Source of the DNA: Neobacillus niacini
GTDB taxonomy: Bacteria; Bacillota; Bacilli; Bacillales; Cytobacillaceae
Reading direction: 5' to 3'
DNA: 64,000 bases
Assembly (NCBI RefSeq): GCF_023715785.1
Contig: NZ_JAMBOX010000013.1
Span: 100,395 to 164,394 of the forward strand
Every line of letters begins with the position of its first letter. Within the stretch, counting starts at the first letter, position 1. This document shows, piece by piece, positions 7,327 through 14,551 of this stretch. A program made the position numbers and the translations under genes. Under the pieces are notes generated by a model. The model was not told where the DNA came from. It worked only from the letters and a program-made list of their open reading frames with translations, and searched no databases.

Positions 7327-8946
7327 ATGATGGTAACACCTTTAACCTTGACGCAAATGCTGGAACGGGCGGAGCGATATTTTCCGAAGAAGCAGGTCGT
7401 TTCACGAACGGAGAGCGGGATCCAGCGCCTCACGTACAAACAAATTGGCGAACGGACCAGGAGGCTTTCTGATGCATTAACAAAACTAGGCGTTGAAAAA
7501 GGGGACCGGGTCGGAACGTTGGCTTGGAATCACCACCGCCATCTAGAGGCCTATTTTGGAATCCCTTGTATCGGTGCGGTCCTGCATACAATCAACATCC
7601 GTCTTTCACCACAACATATCAGTTATATTATCAATCACGCCGAAGATAAAATACTCCTAGTGGATTCTGACATCCTTCCATTGCTTGAAAAATGCGCATC
7701 CGAATTGAAGACTGTAAAAGCTTTTATCATCATGACCGACAAAAAAGAACTCCCTGAGACAACGCTTGCACCCGTTTATCACTATGAGGATTTGCTGGCC
7801 GAAGCAAACCCGAATTTCAAATACTCAAATGACATTAACGAAACCGACCCTGCTGGAATGTGCTATACCTCCGCCACAACAGGAAATCCAAAAGGGGTAA
7901 TTTATTCCCATCGGGGCATTTTCCTGCACAGCATGGCGTTAGGCTTGGCTGACACGGCAGCCATCAGTGAAAACGATATTGCCATGACGGTTGTTCCCAT
8001 GTTCCATGCCAATGCCTGGGGAATGCCATTCGCCGGCGTATGGTTTGGCACCACACTGGTTCTGCCTGGTCCATATTTTACGCCGAAACTATTGGCTGAA
8101 TTAATCCAGCAGGAAAAAGTAACGATCACCAGCGGTGTCCCGACGATTTGGCTGGGACTGTTGAAAGAGCTTGAGGAAGGTTCGTATAATATGAGCAGCC
8201 TCCGTGGAATCCTATGCGGTGGCTCTGCGGCACCAAAGGGCATGATAAAGGCGTTTGAACAAAAATATAATGTTCCATTTATGCATGCCTATGGCATGAC
8301 GGAAACGAGCCCGTTAGCCGTGTTCTCAAAATTAAAAAGCTACCAAGAAGAGCTGGATTATGAGGAAAAGCTGGAAATCAGGGCAAAGCAGGGCGTACTC
8401 GTTCCTGGTCTTGAAATGAAGATCGTCGGCAAGGATGGCGAAGTGGCTTGGGACGGCAAGGAAATGGGCGAATTGTGCTTAAGGGGTTCGTGGATTGCCT
8501 CTGAATATTATAAGGACGAGCGGACGCTTGATGCGTTCCACGATGGCTGGCTCCATACTGGTGACGTGGTCACGATTGACGAAGAGGGCTTTATCAAGAT
8601 TGTTGACCGCACAAAAGACCTAATCAAGAGCGGCGGCGAATGGATTTCGTCAGTCGATTTGGAAAATGCGCTGATGGCCCACGAGGCTGTGTTTGAAGCG
8701 GCGGTGGTAGCCGTTCCGCATGAAAAATGGCAGGAACGCCCTGTTGGCTGCGTCGTGTTGAAAGATGCATACAAAGGTAAAGTCAGCAAAGATGATTTAT
8801 TGGAATTTTTGGCTCCGCAATTCGCCAAATGGTGGATTCCTGACGATATTCTATTCTTTGAGGAAATCCCTAAGACATCAGTAGGGAAATTTTTAAAGAT
8901 GGCACTTCGCGATCAGGTCCAGAAAGAGGTCAGTCAAAAAGGGTAA
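7327..8946 (+). CDS. Fatty acyl-CoA synthetase (AMP-forming), AlkK/FadD-like
   Basis: A 539-residue ANL-superfamily enzyme that activates a fatty acid to acyl-AMP and then acyl-CoA. The phosphate-binding loop is YTSATTGNPKGV (the usual first Gly of SGTTG is Ala here), followed by HAYGMTETSP, the hinge region LHTGDVVTID and the C-terminal IPKTSVGKFLK lysine motif. The segment SGGEWISSVDLENAL is typical of medium/long-chain AlkK-like ligases. AGGAGGGG precedes the ATG. Two dyads and a cre-like site lie upstream, suggesting carbon-source control. The enoyl-CoA hydratase-like gene 130 bp downstream supports a role in fatty-acid breakdown. It is distinct from lcfB at 35.8 kb. Confidence 0.88.
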   Translation: MMVTPLTLTQMLERAERYFPKKQVVSRTESGIQRLTYKQIGERTRRLSDALTKLGVEKGDRVGTLAWNHHRHLEAYFGIPCIGAVLHTINIRLSPQHISYIINHAEDKILLVDSDILPLLEKCASELKTVKAFIIMTDKKELPETTLAPVYHYEDLLAEANPNFKYSNDINETDPAGMCYTSATTGNPKGVIYSHRGIFLHSMALGLADTAAISENDIAMTVVPMFHANAWGMPFAGVWFGTTLVLPGPYFTPKLLAELIQQEKVTITSGVPTIWLGLLKELEEGSYNMSSLRGILCGGSAAPKGMIKAFEQKYNVPFMHAYGMTETSPLAVFSKLKSYQEELDYEEKLEIRAKQGVLVPGLEMKIVGKDGEVAWDGKEMGELCLRGSWIASEYYKDERTLDAFHDGWLHTGDVVTIDEEGFIKIVDRTKDLIKSGGEWISSVDLENALMAHEAVFEAAVVAVPHEKWQERPVGCVVLKDAYKGKVSKDDLLEFLAPQFAKWWIPDDILFFEEIPKTSVGKFLKMALRDQVQKEVSQKG

Positions 8947-8949
8947 ATC

Positions 8950-8987
8950 AAAAAGGACAAGGGGCAAATCTGACCTTTGTCCTTTTT
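8950..8987 (+). terminator. Terminator after acyl-CoA ligase
   Basis: AAAAAGGACAA pairs with TTGTCCTTTTT across a short loop. Confidence 0.85.
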
Positions 8988-9082
8988 ATATGGAAAAATT
9001 CAATATATTTAGAGAGTTTGCTTTTTTTATCGGAATTTATCTATATAATGGAATTGAACAAAGTATATGGGAGGGGAAAGCG

Positions 9083-9874
9083 ATGTCGTTAAGTTTTATG
9101 ACAGATAAGGTGGCATTAACCGTAAATGGCCGCGTCGCAACGCTGGAAATGAACCGGCCTGAAGCGCTCAATGCCATGGATGTGGACATGATTAGAGGAC
9201 TTGTCGGAAAACTGAAGGAACTCAGCGAATCGGATGCGATTGATATTGTCGTACTGACCGGAAAAGGTAGGGCTTTTTCCGCGGGTGGCGATATTAAAAC
9301 AATGCTTTCCAACATGAATGAGAAAGATTTCTTCCCGGTCATGGACTGCATCAGCGAGTTAATTATTACACTTTATAGCCTGTCTAAGCTTACCATTAGT
9401 GTAGTCTCCGGAGCGGCTGCTGGCCTTGGGTTCAGTTTGGCCCTGGCCACTGACTATATTATCGCTGACAAATCTAGCAAACTGGCTATGAACTTTATCG
9501 GAATCGGTCTCATTCCTGATGGCGGGGCACATTTCTTTTTGGAAAAAAGACTGGGTGAAACAAAGGCGAAGCAGGTTATTTGGGACGGAAAAGTGATGAC
9601 TGCGGAGGAAGCGCTTGCAATTGGTCTAATCCAGGAAGTGGCCGATGGTGACCTCCAAGAGGCGGTACATAAAAGAATAACAGATTGGCTGAATCGGCCA
9701 GTCCAGGCGATGATCAAGACGAAAAAGATTTTGGCAGAAAAAAATCGCCCGCAACTATTAAAAATACTAGAATTAGAGAAATTTGGCCAGCAAAAAATGC
9801 GTGAAACGGTAGACCATAAGGAAGGCATCAAAGCGTTTCTCGAAAAAAGAAGGCCAAATTTTACAGGTAAGTAA
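9083..9874 (+). CDS. yhaR: Crotonase-fold protein YhaR (enoyl-CoA hydratase/isomerase-like)
   Basis: The start at 9083 follows GGGAGGGGAAAGCG and gives 263 aa. The CoA-binding oxyanion-hole segment GRAFSAGGDIKTML and the helix GAAAGLGFSLALATDY are clear. The two catalytic glutamates of true hydratases (rat Glu144 and Glu164) are replaced by Ser118 and Phe138, while Asp146 in LIPDGG is kept, the pattern of PaaG-like delta3,delta2-enoyl-CoA isomerases. Isomerase rather than hydratase activity is therefore more likely (inference). The position directly after the acyl-CoA ligase suggests work on unsaturated or branched acyl-CoA. In B. subtilis the same locus carries yhaR. Confidence 0.85.
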   Translation: MSLSFMTDKVALTVNGRVATLEMNRPEALNAMDVDMIRGLVGKLKELSESDAIDIVVLTGKGRAFSAGGDIKTMLSNMNEKDFFPVMDCISELIITLYSLSKLTISVVSGAAAGLGFSLALATDYIIADKSSKLAMNFIGIGLIPDGGAHFFLEKRLGETKAKQVIWDGKVMTAEEALAIGLIQEVADGDLQEAVHKRITDWLNRPVQAMIKTKKILAEKNRPQLLKILELEKFGQQKMRETVDHKEGIKAFLEKRRPNFTGK

Positions 9875-9877
9875 AAA

Positions 9878-9898
9878 AAGAAGCCGTTTTGGCTTCTT
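9878..9898 (+). terminator. Hairpin after yhaR, left copy flanking the repeat array
   Basis: AAGAAGCC-GTTTT-GGCTTCTT with no long T tract. The same 20-mer recurs at 10731-10750 on the other side of the array. Confidence 0.6.
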
Positions 9899-9900
9899 AG

Positions 9901-9936
9901 ATTGTCGAGAAAGGGTCTTTTTCTCGGCAATTTTTT
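9901..9936 (+). terminator. Second terminator after yhaR
   Basis: ATTGTCGAGAAA pairs with TTTCTCGGCAAT and is followed by TTTTTT. Confidence 0.8.
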
Positions 9937-10000
9937 ATTTTATCGGTGAATTGCCGATTTTATTTTAAAATTGCCCCTGCTAATCGCCTTGTCATTTTCT

Positions 10001-10697
10001 CCAGACACGTCATAAGAAGCGCTCTTATAACGCGTTCGCTTCGATTTTTTCCTTAGACACGTCATAAGAGGCGTCCTTATAACGCGTTCGCTTCGATTTT
10101 TTCCTTAGACACGTCATAAGAGGCGTCCTTATAACGCGTTCGCTTTGATTTTTTCCTCAGACACGTCATGAGAAGCGTTCTTATAACGTGTTCGCTTTGA
10201 TTTTTTCCACAAACACGTCATAAGAGGCGTCCTTATAACGCGTTCGCTTTGATTTTTTCCTCAGACACGTCATAAGAGGCGTCCTTATAACGCGTTCGCT
10301 TTGATTTTTTCCTCAGACACGTCATAAGAAGCGTCCTTATAACGCGTTCGCTTTGATTTTTTCCTTAGACACGTCATAAGAGGCGTCCTTATAACGCGTT
10401 CGCTTTGATTTTTTCCTTAGACACGTCATAAGAGGCGTCCTTATAACGCGTTCGCTTTGATTTTTTCCCCAGACACGTCATAAGAAGCGTTCTTATAACG
10501 CGTTTCCTTTGATTTTTTCCTCAGACACATCATAAGAAGCGCTCTTATAACGCGTTCGCTTTGATTTTTTCCTCAGACACGTCATAAGAAGCGCTCTTAT
10601 AACGCGTTCGCTTTGATTTTTTCCACAAACAAGTTATAAAATGCGCCCTCATAACCCGTTCCTTTTGATTTTTTCTTCAGACATGTCATAAGAGGCT
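10001..10697. repeat. 52-bp tandem dyad repeat array, about 14 copies
   Basis: Fourteen copies of a 52-bp unit follow one another with no insertion or deletion; the AGACAC motif, or its variant, starts at 10003, 10055, 10107, 10159, 10211, 10263, 10315, 10367, 10419, 10471, 10523, 10575, 10627 and 10679, the last copy being partial. Each unit holds a 31-bp near-perfect palindrome (outer arms ACACG/CGTGT, inner arms ATAAGAA/TTCTTAT around GCG; most copies read CGCGT in the right outer arm) and a 21-bp spacer with a T6 run. Inner copies are nearly identical; the last two copies (from 10627) are the most diverged. There is no long open reading frame. The 878 bp between yhaR and yhzD contain only this array and its flanking hairpins. 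Function unknown. Confidence 0.97.
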
Positions 10698-10701
10698 AAT
10701 A

Positions 10702-10754
10702 AGGCTGTCGAGAAGTTTCTCTACAGCCTGAGAAGCCGTTTTGGCTTCTTTTTT
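10702..10754 (+). terminator. Two hairpins closing the array, right copy of flanking terminator
   Basis: GGCTGT-GAGAA pairs with TTCTC-ACAGCC, then AGAAGCC-GTTTT-GGCTTCT with T6. The second hairpin duplicates the one at 9878-9898 and abuts the stop codon of the convergent yhzD gene. Confidence 0.8.
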
Positions 10755-10938
10755 ATGAATGAAACAACAGCAGTTTCCCAGCTGGAGATGTGCAGCGGTG
10801 TGTTTTCTCGAGCAAATTTTTCTCCGCTAACAGATGTTCCCCCTGCTTCTTTGCTGCCTCATCATTTTCGGCCTGGAAGGCTTCATCCAAAATCTTTTCC
10901 CCATTTGCTTCAAATGCAGTTAACTTATACGTTTTCAT
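10753..10938 (-). CDS. yhzD: Small YhzD-like protein
   Basis: The ATG at 10938, 7 nt from AAGGGG, gives 61 aa beginning MKTYKLTAFEANGEK and ending SPAGKLLLFHS; the ATG at 10944 is too close to the ribosome site. Length and sequence agree with B. subtilis YhzD (61 aa). It is a soluble, charged, probably single-domain protein of unknown function, transcribed leftward toward the repeat array and divergent from yhaQ. Confidence 0.82.
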   Translation of the reverse strand: MKTYKLTAFEANGEKILDEAFQAENDEAAKKQGEHLLAEKNLLEKTHRCTSPAGKLLLFHS

Positions 10939-11061
10939 TCCCATACCCCTTTTTAAAATTTCTCCCTATTGATATTTTTACATAATTTTTCAAATAGTGC
11001 AAAAGGAAAACGCAAAACCGCAATATGGTATAATTGTCTCGGAAGGAAAGGAGTGGAAAAA

Positions 11062-11961
11062 ATGGTATTAAAATTAGAACATGTCACCAAACGGTTTGGT
11101 TCATTTACAGCTGTAGACGATTTGTCGTTAACGATTCCGGAAAAAGAAATGTTCGGCTTTCTCGGTGCAAACGGGGCCGGAAAAACCACAACGTTCAGGA
11201 TGATTTTAGGCCTTCTTGATGCCAGCGCGGGAAGTATTACTTGGGACGGAAACCCGCTGAATTATTCTACTAGCCACCTTGTCGGTTATTTGCCAGAGGA
11301 GCGAGGGCTCTATCCCAAACTCAAGGTGCGCGAACAGATTGTCTATTTGGCCAGATTGAGAGGAATGGCAAAAGCTGACGCATTAAAAGAACTAAAGATA
11401 TGGCTGGAGAAGTTTAAAGTTCCCGAATACGAAAATAAGCGGGTCGAGGAGCTTTCGAAAGGGAACCAGCAGAAAATCCAATTCATTGCTGCCGTCATCC
11501 ATAAGCCAAAGCTGCTAATTCTGGATGAACCTTTTAGCGGGTTGGACCCGGTCAATGTTGAAATGCTAAAAGAGGCTGTTCTGGCATTAAAAGAGAATGG
11601 GACCACGATTGTTTTTTCAAGCCATCAAATGCATCACGTTGAGGAAATGTGCGAGCATTTATGCATTTTACATAAAGGCAGACCGGTTGTATACGGTGCA
11701 TTAAAAGAAATTAAACGTGCGTTTGGGAAAAAGAACCTGATCATTCATGCCGATTTCTCATTGGAATTTTTAAAGGACTTTCCTGGTGTTGTCAAAACAA
11801 AACCGACAACGGAGGGTGCCGAATTGCAAATTGAAGGGGAAAGAGTGGCAGAAAGCATTCTTAAGGAAATTGTCGGGAAGGGGTTCATTCGTAAATTTGC
11901 CCTAGAAGAGCCGTCTTTAAATGATATTTTTATTGAGAAAGTAGGCGATTCCTATGAATAG
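11062..11961 (+). CDS. yhaQ: ABC transporter ATP-binding protein YhaQ
   Basis: A 299-residue ABC ATPase: Walker A GANGAGKTT, signature LSKGNQQKIQF, Walker B LLILDEPFSGLDP and the H-loop FSSHQMHHVEE, followed by an 85-residue C-terminal extension as in NatA-type ATPases. The start at 11062 follows AAGGAAAGGAGTGG. It overlaps the permease gene yhaP by 8 bp. With YhaP it forms a NatAB-like exporter; sodium efflux has been suggested for the family, but the substrate is not shown by the sequence. Confidence 0.9.
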   Translation: MVLKLEHVTKRFGSFTAVDDLSLTIPEKEMFGFLGANGAGKTTTFRMILGLLDASAGSITWDGNPLNYSTSHLVGYLPEERGLYPKLKVREQIVYLARLRGMAKADALKELKIWLEKFKVPEYENKRVEELSKGNQQKIQFIAAVIHKPKLLILDEPFSGLDPVNVEMLKEAVLALKENGTTIVFSSHQMHHVEEMCEHLCILHKGRPVVYGALKEIKRAFGKKNLIIHADFSLEFLKDFPGVVKTKPTTEGAELQIEGERVAESILKEIVGKGFIRKFALEEPSLNDIFIEKVGDSYE

Positions 11962-13207
11962 CTTCTGGATCATCTTGTTTCACACTTATTTAAACAAATT
12001 AAAAAGCAAATCGTTCATCATCACAACGCTGATGACGGTTGTCATTGTCTTGGGGCTAACCAACATTCAAAATATCATCGATTTATTTGATAAAAATGGA
12101 GGGAAGGATAGTATTGCCGTTCTTGATGAAACAGGGCAGCTTTATGAGCCGTTGAAGCAGCAAATGAAGGCTACTAACAATGATATCAAACTTACACAAT
12201 ATAAAGGAACAGAAAAAGAGGCTGAAAAAGCGGTGGAAGAAGGCAAATACAATGGCCTTATCCTGTTAAGATTTAATGGTGAACAACTGCCGGAAGCGAC
12301 TTATAAGGCAATGAGTATCGCTGATTCCAGCCTGTTCGCCGACCTGCAAATAGGCTTGCAGCAAGTGAAAACGATGCTTGCCGCGTCCAAAATTAACTTA
12401 ACCCCGGAACAGCTGCAAAAGCTTTATGAACCGGTTGCTTTTGATAAGGTAGCACTTGAGAAAGACGCAAAAACGGAAGAAGAATTGAATCAGGCCAGAG
12501 GCCTTGTCTATGTACTGTTATTTGTGATTTATTTTTCCGTTATCATGTACGCCAGTATGATTGCAACGGAGGTCGCAACGGAGAAATCATCGCGGGTAAT
12601 GGAGATATTGATTTCCAGTGTTTCGCCGATTAAGCAGATGTTTGCTAAAATTATCGGCATCGGTCTCTTGAGCATGACACAATTTGCGGTATTCCTGATT
12701 GTCGGCTATTACTCTCTTATGAGTAACATGGATTCATTAAAGGACGGTTTCTTTGGGGTTTATGGATTCGGCAGCATTCCGACAGCAACGATTGTCTATG
12801 CGGTGATTTTCTTTATCCTTGGCTATTTTCTCTATGCCACGCTAGCTGCGTTCTTAGGGTCGCTCGTCAGCCGGATCGAGGATGTGCAGCAGATGATTAC
12901 CCCGATGACCTTGCTGATTGTTGGCGGATTTATGATTGCAATGTTCGGTCTCGGCAAGCCCGATGCCGCGTTTATTACGGCCACTTCTTATATTCCCTTC
13001 TTTACACCGATGATTATGTTTCTTCGTGTCGGGATGTTGACTATCCCGGTTTGGGAAGCGGTCTTGGGGATTGCCCTTCTGGTCGCCACCATTATAGCAT
13101 TGGCGATATTCGGTGCCAGGGTCTACAGGGGCGGCGTATTAATGTACGGCAGGTCCAACTCCTTTAAAGATATTAAACAGGCATTAGAATTGACGAAAAA
13201 CGAATAA
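11954..13207 (+). CDS. yhaP: ABC transporter permease YhaP (NatB-like)
   Basis: A 417-residue membrane protein: one N-terminal membrane segment (about residues 20-40), an extracytoplasmic domain of roughly 150 residues, then five or six segments from residue 180 onward (VYVLLFVIYFSVIMYASMIA, FAVFLIVGYYSLM and others). This is the ABC-2 permease layout of NatB. It partners the ATPase encoded just upstream (8-bp overlap) and is followed by a terminator. Length agrees with B. subtilis YhaP (419 aa). Confidence 0.9.
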   Translation: MNSFWIILFHTYLNKLKSKSFIITTLMTVVIVLGLTNIQNIIDLFDKNGGKDSIAVLDETGQLYEPLKQQMKATNNDIKLTQYKGTEKEAEKAVEEGKYNGLILLRFNGEQLPEATYKAMSIADSSLFADLQIGLQQVKTMLAASKINLTPEQLQKLYEPVAFDKVALEKDAKTEEELNQARGLVYVLLFVIYFSVIMYASMIATEVATEKSSRVMEILISSVSPIKQMFAKIIGIGLLSMTQFAVFLIVGYYSLMSNMDSLKDGFFGVYGFGSIPTATIVYAVIFFILGYFLYATLAAFLGSLVSRIEDVQQMITPMTLLIVGGFMIAMFGLGKPDAAFITATSYIPFFTPMIMFLRVGMLTIPVWEAVLGIALLVATIIALAIFGARVYRGGVLMYGRSNSFKDIKQALELTKNE

Positions 13208-13216
13208 GTTGCTGTG

Positions 13217-13244
13217 AGCTTTACCATTTTTGGTAAAGCTTTTT
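13217..13244 (+). terminator. Terminator after yhaQP
   Basis: GAGCTTTACC and GGTAAAGCTTTTT form a stem around an ATTTTT loop. Confidence 0.9.
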
Positions 13245-13318
13245 AACTATCTTTATACAGAACGTGCATTCGCATTTCGCGCATGATACAATGATGAAAA
13301 AAGCAGTGAGGAATAATT

Positions 13319-14536
13319 ATGAAAAAAATATCGTTTATTCATGGAGCGGATTTGCACTTGGATAGCCCGATGGTGGGGTTAAGGCATTTGCCGCAAGCTA
13401 TTTTTACGAGGGCAAAAGAGAGCACCTTTACGGCACTAAAAAAACTTACCTCGACGGCAATTGAGCGCAAAGTCGATTTTGTTATTCTTGCTGGAGATTT
13501 GTTTGACGGGGAGGACCGAAGCCTGCGTGCCCAGTCACGGTTTCGGTCGGAAATGCAAAAACTTGCCCAGCATTCGATTCCTGTGTACATTGTTCACGGC
13601 AACCATGACCATTTAAACGGCTCTTGGGTTCATCTTGATTTGCCGGAAAATGTTCATGTGTTTGGCAGCACGGTGGAGAGAATGGTGCTGGTAACGAACA
13701 GTGGCGTGACCGTTCATCTTTATGGCTTTAGTTACCCGACCCGTCATGTGTATGAGCGGAAAATCGATGATTATGGCAAATCCGGAGAAGCTGATTTTCA
13801 CATCGGCATACTCCATGGCAATGAAAGTTCCGGAACCGAGCATGATAACTATGCTCCATTCACCGTGAAGGACCTATTAGAAAAAAACTTTGATTACTGG
13901 GCGTTGGGTCACATTCATAAGCGGACAGTTTTATCCGATACCCCTCCGATTATTTATCCTGGAAATATCCAAGGAAGAAACAAAAAGGAAAGCGGTCTGA
14001 AAGGGTTTTATCATATTTCGCTTAATGAGCTTGGGACAGAATTCACCTTTGTGGATTGTGCGGATATTGTCTGGGAGGAGGTCGAGATCGACGCAGCAAA
14101 GGCAGAAAACTTCAATGATATCCTTGGCTTATGCCAATCCACCATCCACTCTTGTCGAAAAAATAACGCAGGTACGTTTCTATCATTAAAACTAACGAAT
14201 ATCCACATGGAGGATGAACGGGAAAAAAGAACGTTGAATGGGGAGCTCTTGGACCTCCTATTGGATGAAGAACAAAGTGAAGATTCATTTGTCTGGATTA
14301 TCGATATCACATTTTCAGAAAGAAAGCTTCTCGATAAAGAGGTGTTAATACGTGAAGCTAATTTTTACGGAGAGCTGTTCGAAACCATCGAGCATTTTGA
14401 CAATACGGAGAATGCTTTGGCACCATTGTACGAGCACCGACTGGGAAAGAAATATTTATCCCATTTATCACCGGCCGAACAGCGCGAGTTAATCGAACGG
14501 GCAGAAAAACTATTAATTCATTATCTTTATGATTGA
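13319..14536 (+). CDS. yhaO: SbcD/Mre11-like DNA exonuclease YhaO
   Basis: A 405-residue metallophosphoesterase of the SbcD/Mre11 type. Metal-binding motifs appear in order: HGADLHLDSP (near residue 10), LAGDLFDGED (about 60), HGNHDHL (about 100), GILHGNE (about 165) and GHIHKR (about 198). GAGG lies before the ATG. It is followed 15 bp later by the large ATPase gene yhaN, so the pair resembles SbcD-SbcC, nucleases that process hairpins and protein-blocked DNA ends. B. subtilis YhaO is 408 aa. The biological target is not established. Confidence 0.9.
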   Translation: MKKISFIHGADLHLDSPMVGLRHLPQAIFTRAKESTFTALKKLTSTAIERKVDFVILAGDLFDGEDRSLRAQSRFRSEMQKLAQHSIPVYIVHGNHDHLNGSWVHLDLPENVHVFGSTVERMVLVTNSGVTVHLYGFSYPTRHVYERKIDDYGKSGEADFHIGILHGNESSGTEHDNYAPFTVKDLLEKNFDYWALGHIHKRTVLSDTPPIIYPGNIQGRNKKESGLKGFYHISLNELGTEFTFVDCADIVWEEVEIDAAKAENFNDILGLCQSTIHSCRKNNAGTFLSLKLTNIHMEDEREKRTLNGELLDLLLDEEQSEDSFVWIIDITFSERKLLDKEVLIREANFYGELFETIEHFDNTENALAPLYEHRLGKKYLSHLSPAEQRELIERAEKLLIHYLYD

Positions 14537-14551
14537 AGGGAGTGAATCCTA

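Noticed and set aside
10001..10697. CRISPR array
   Set aside because: The interval between dyads is itself repeated and not unique, the period is uniform with no variable spacers, and no cas genes are near.
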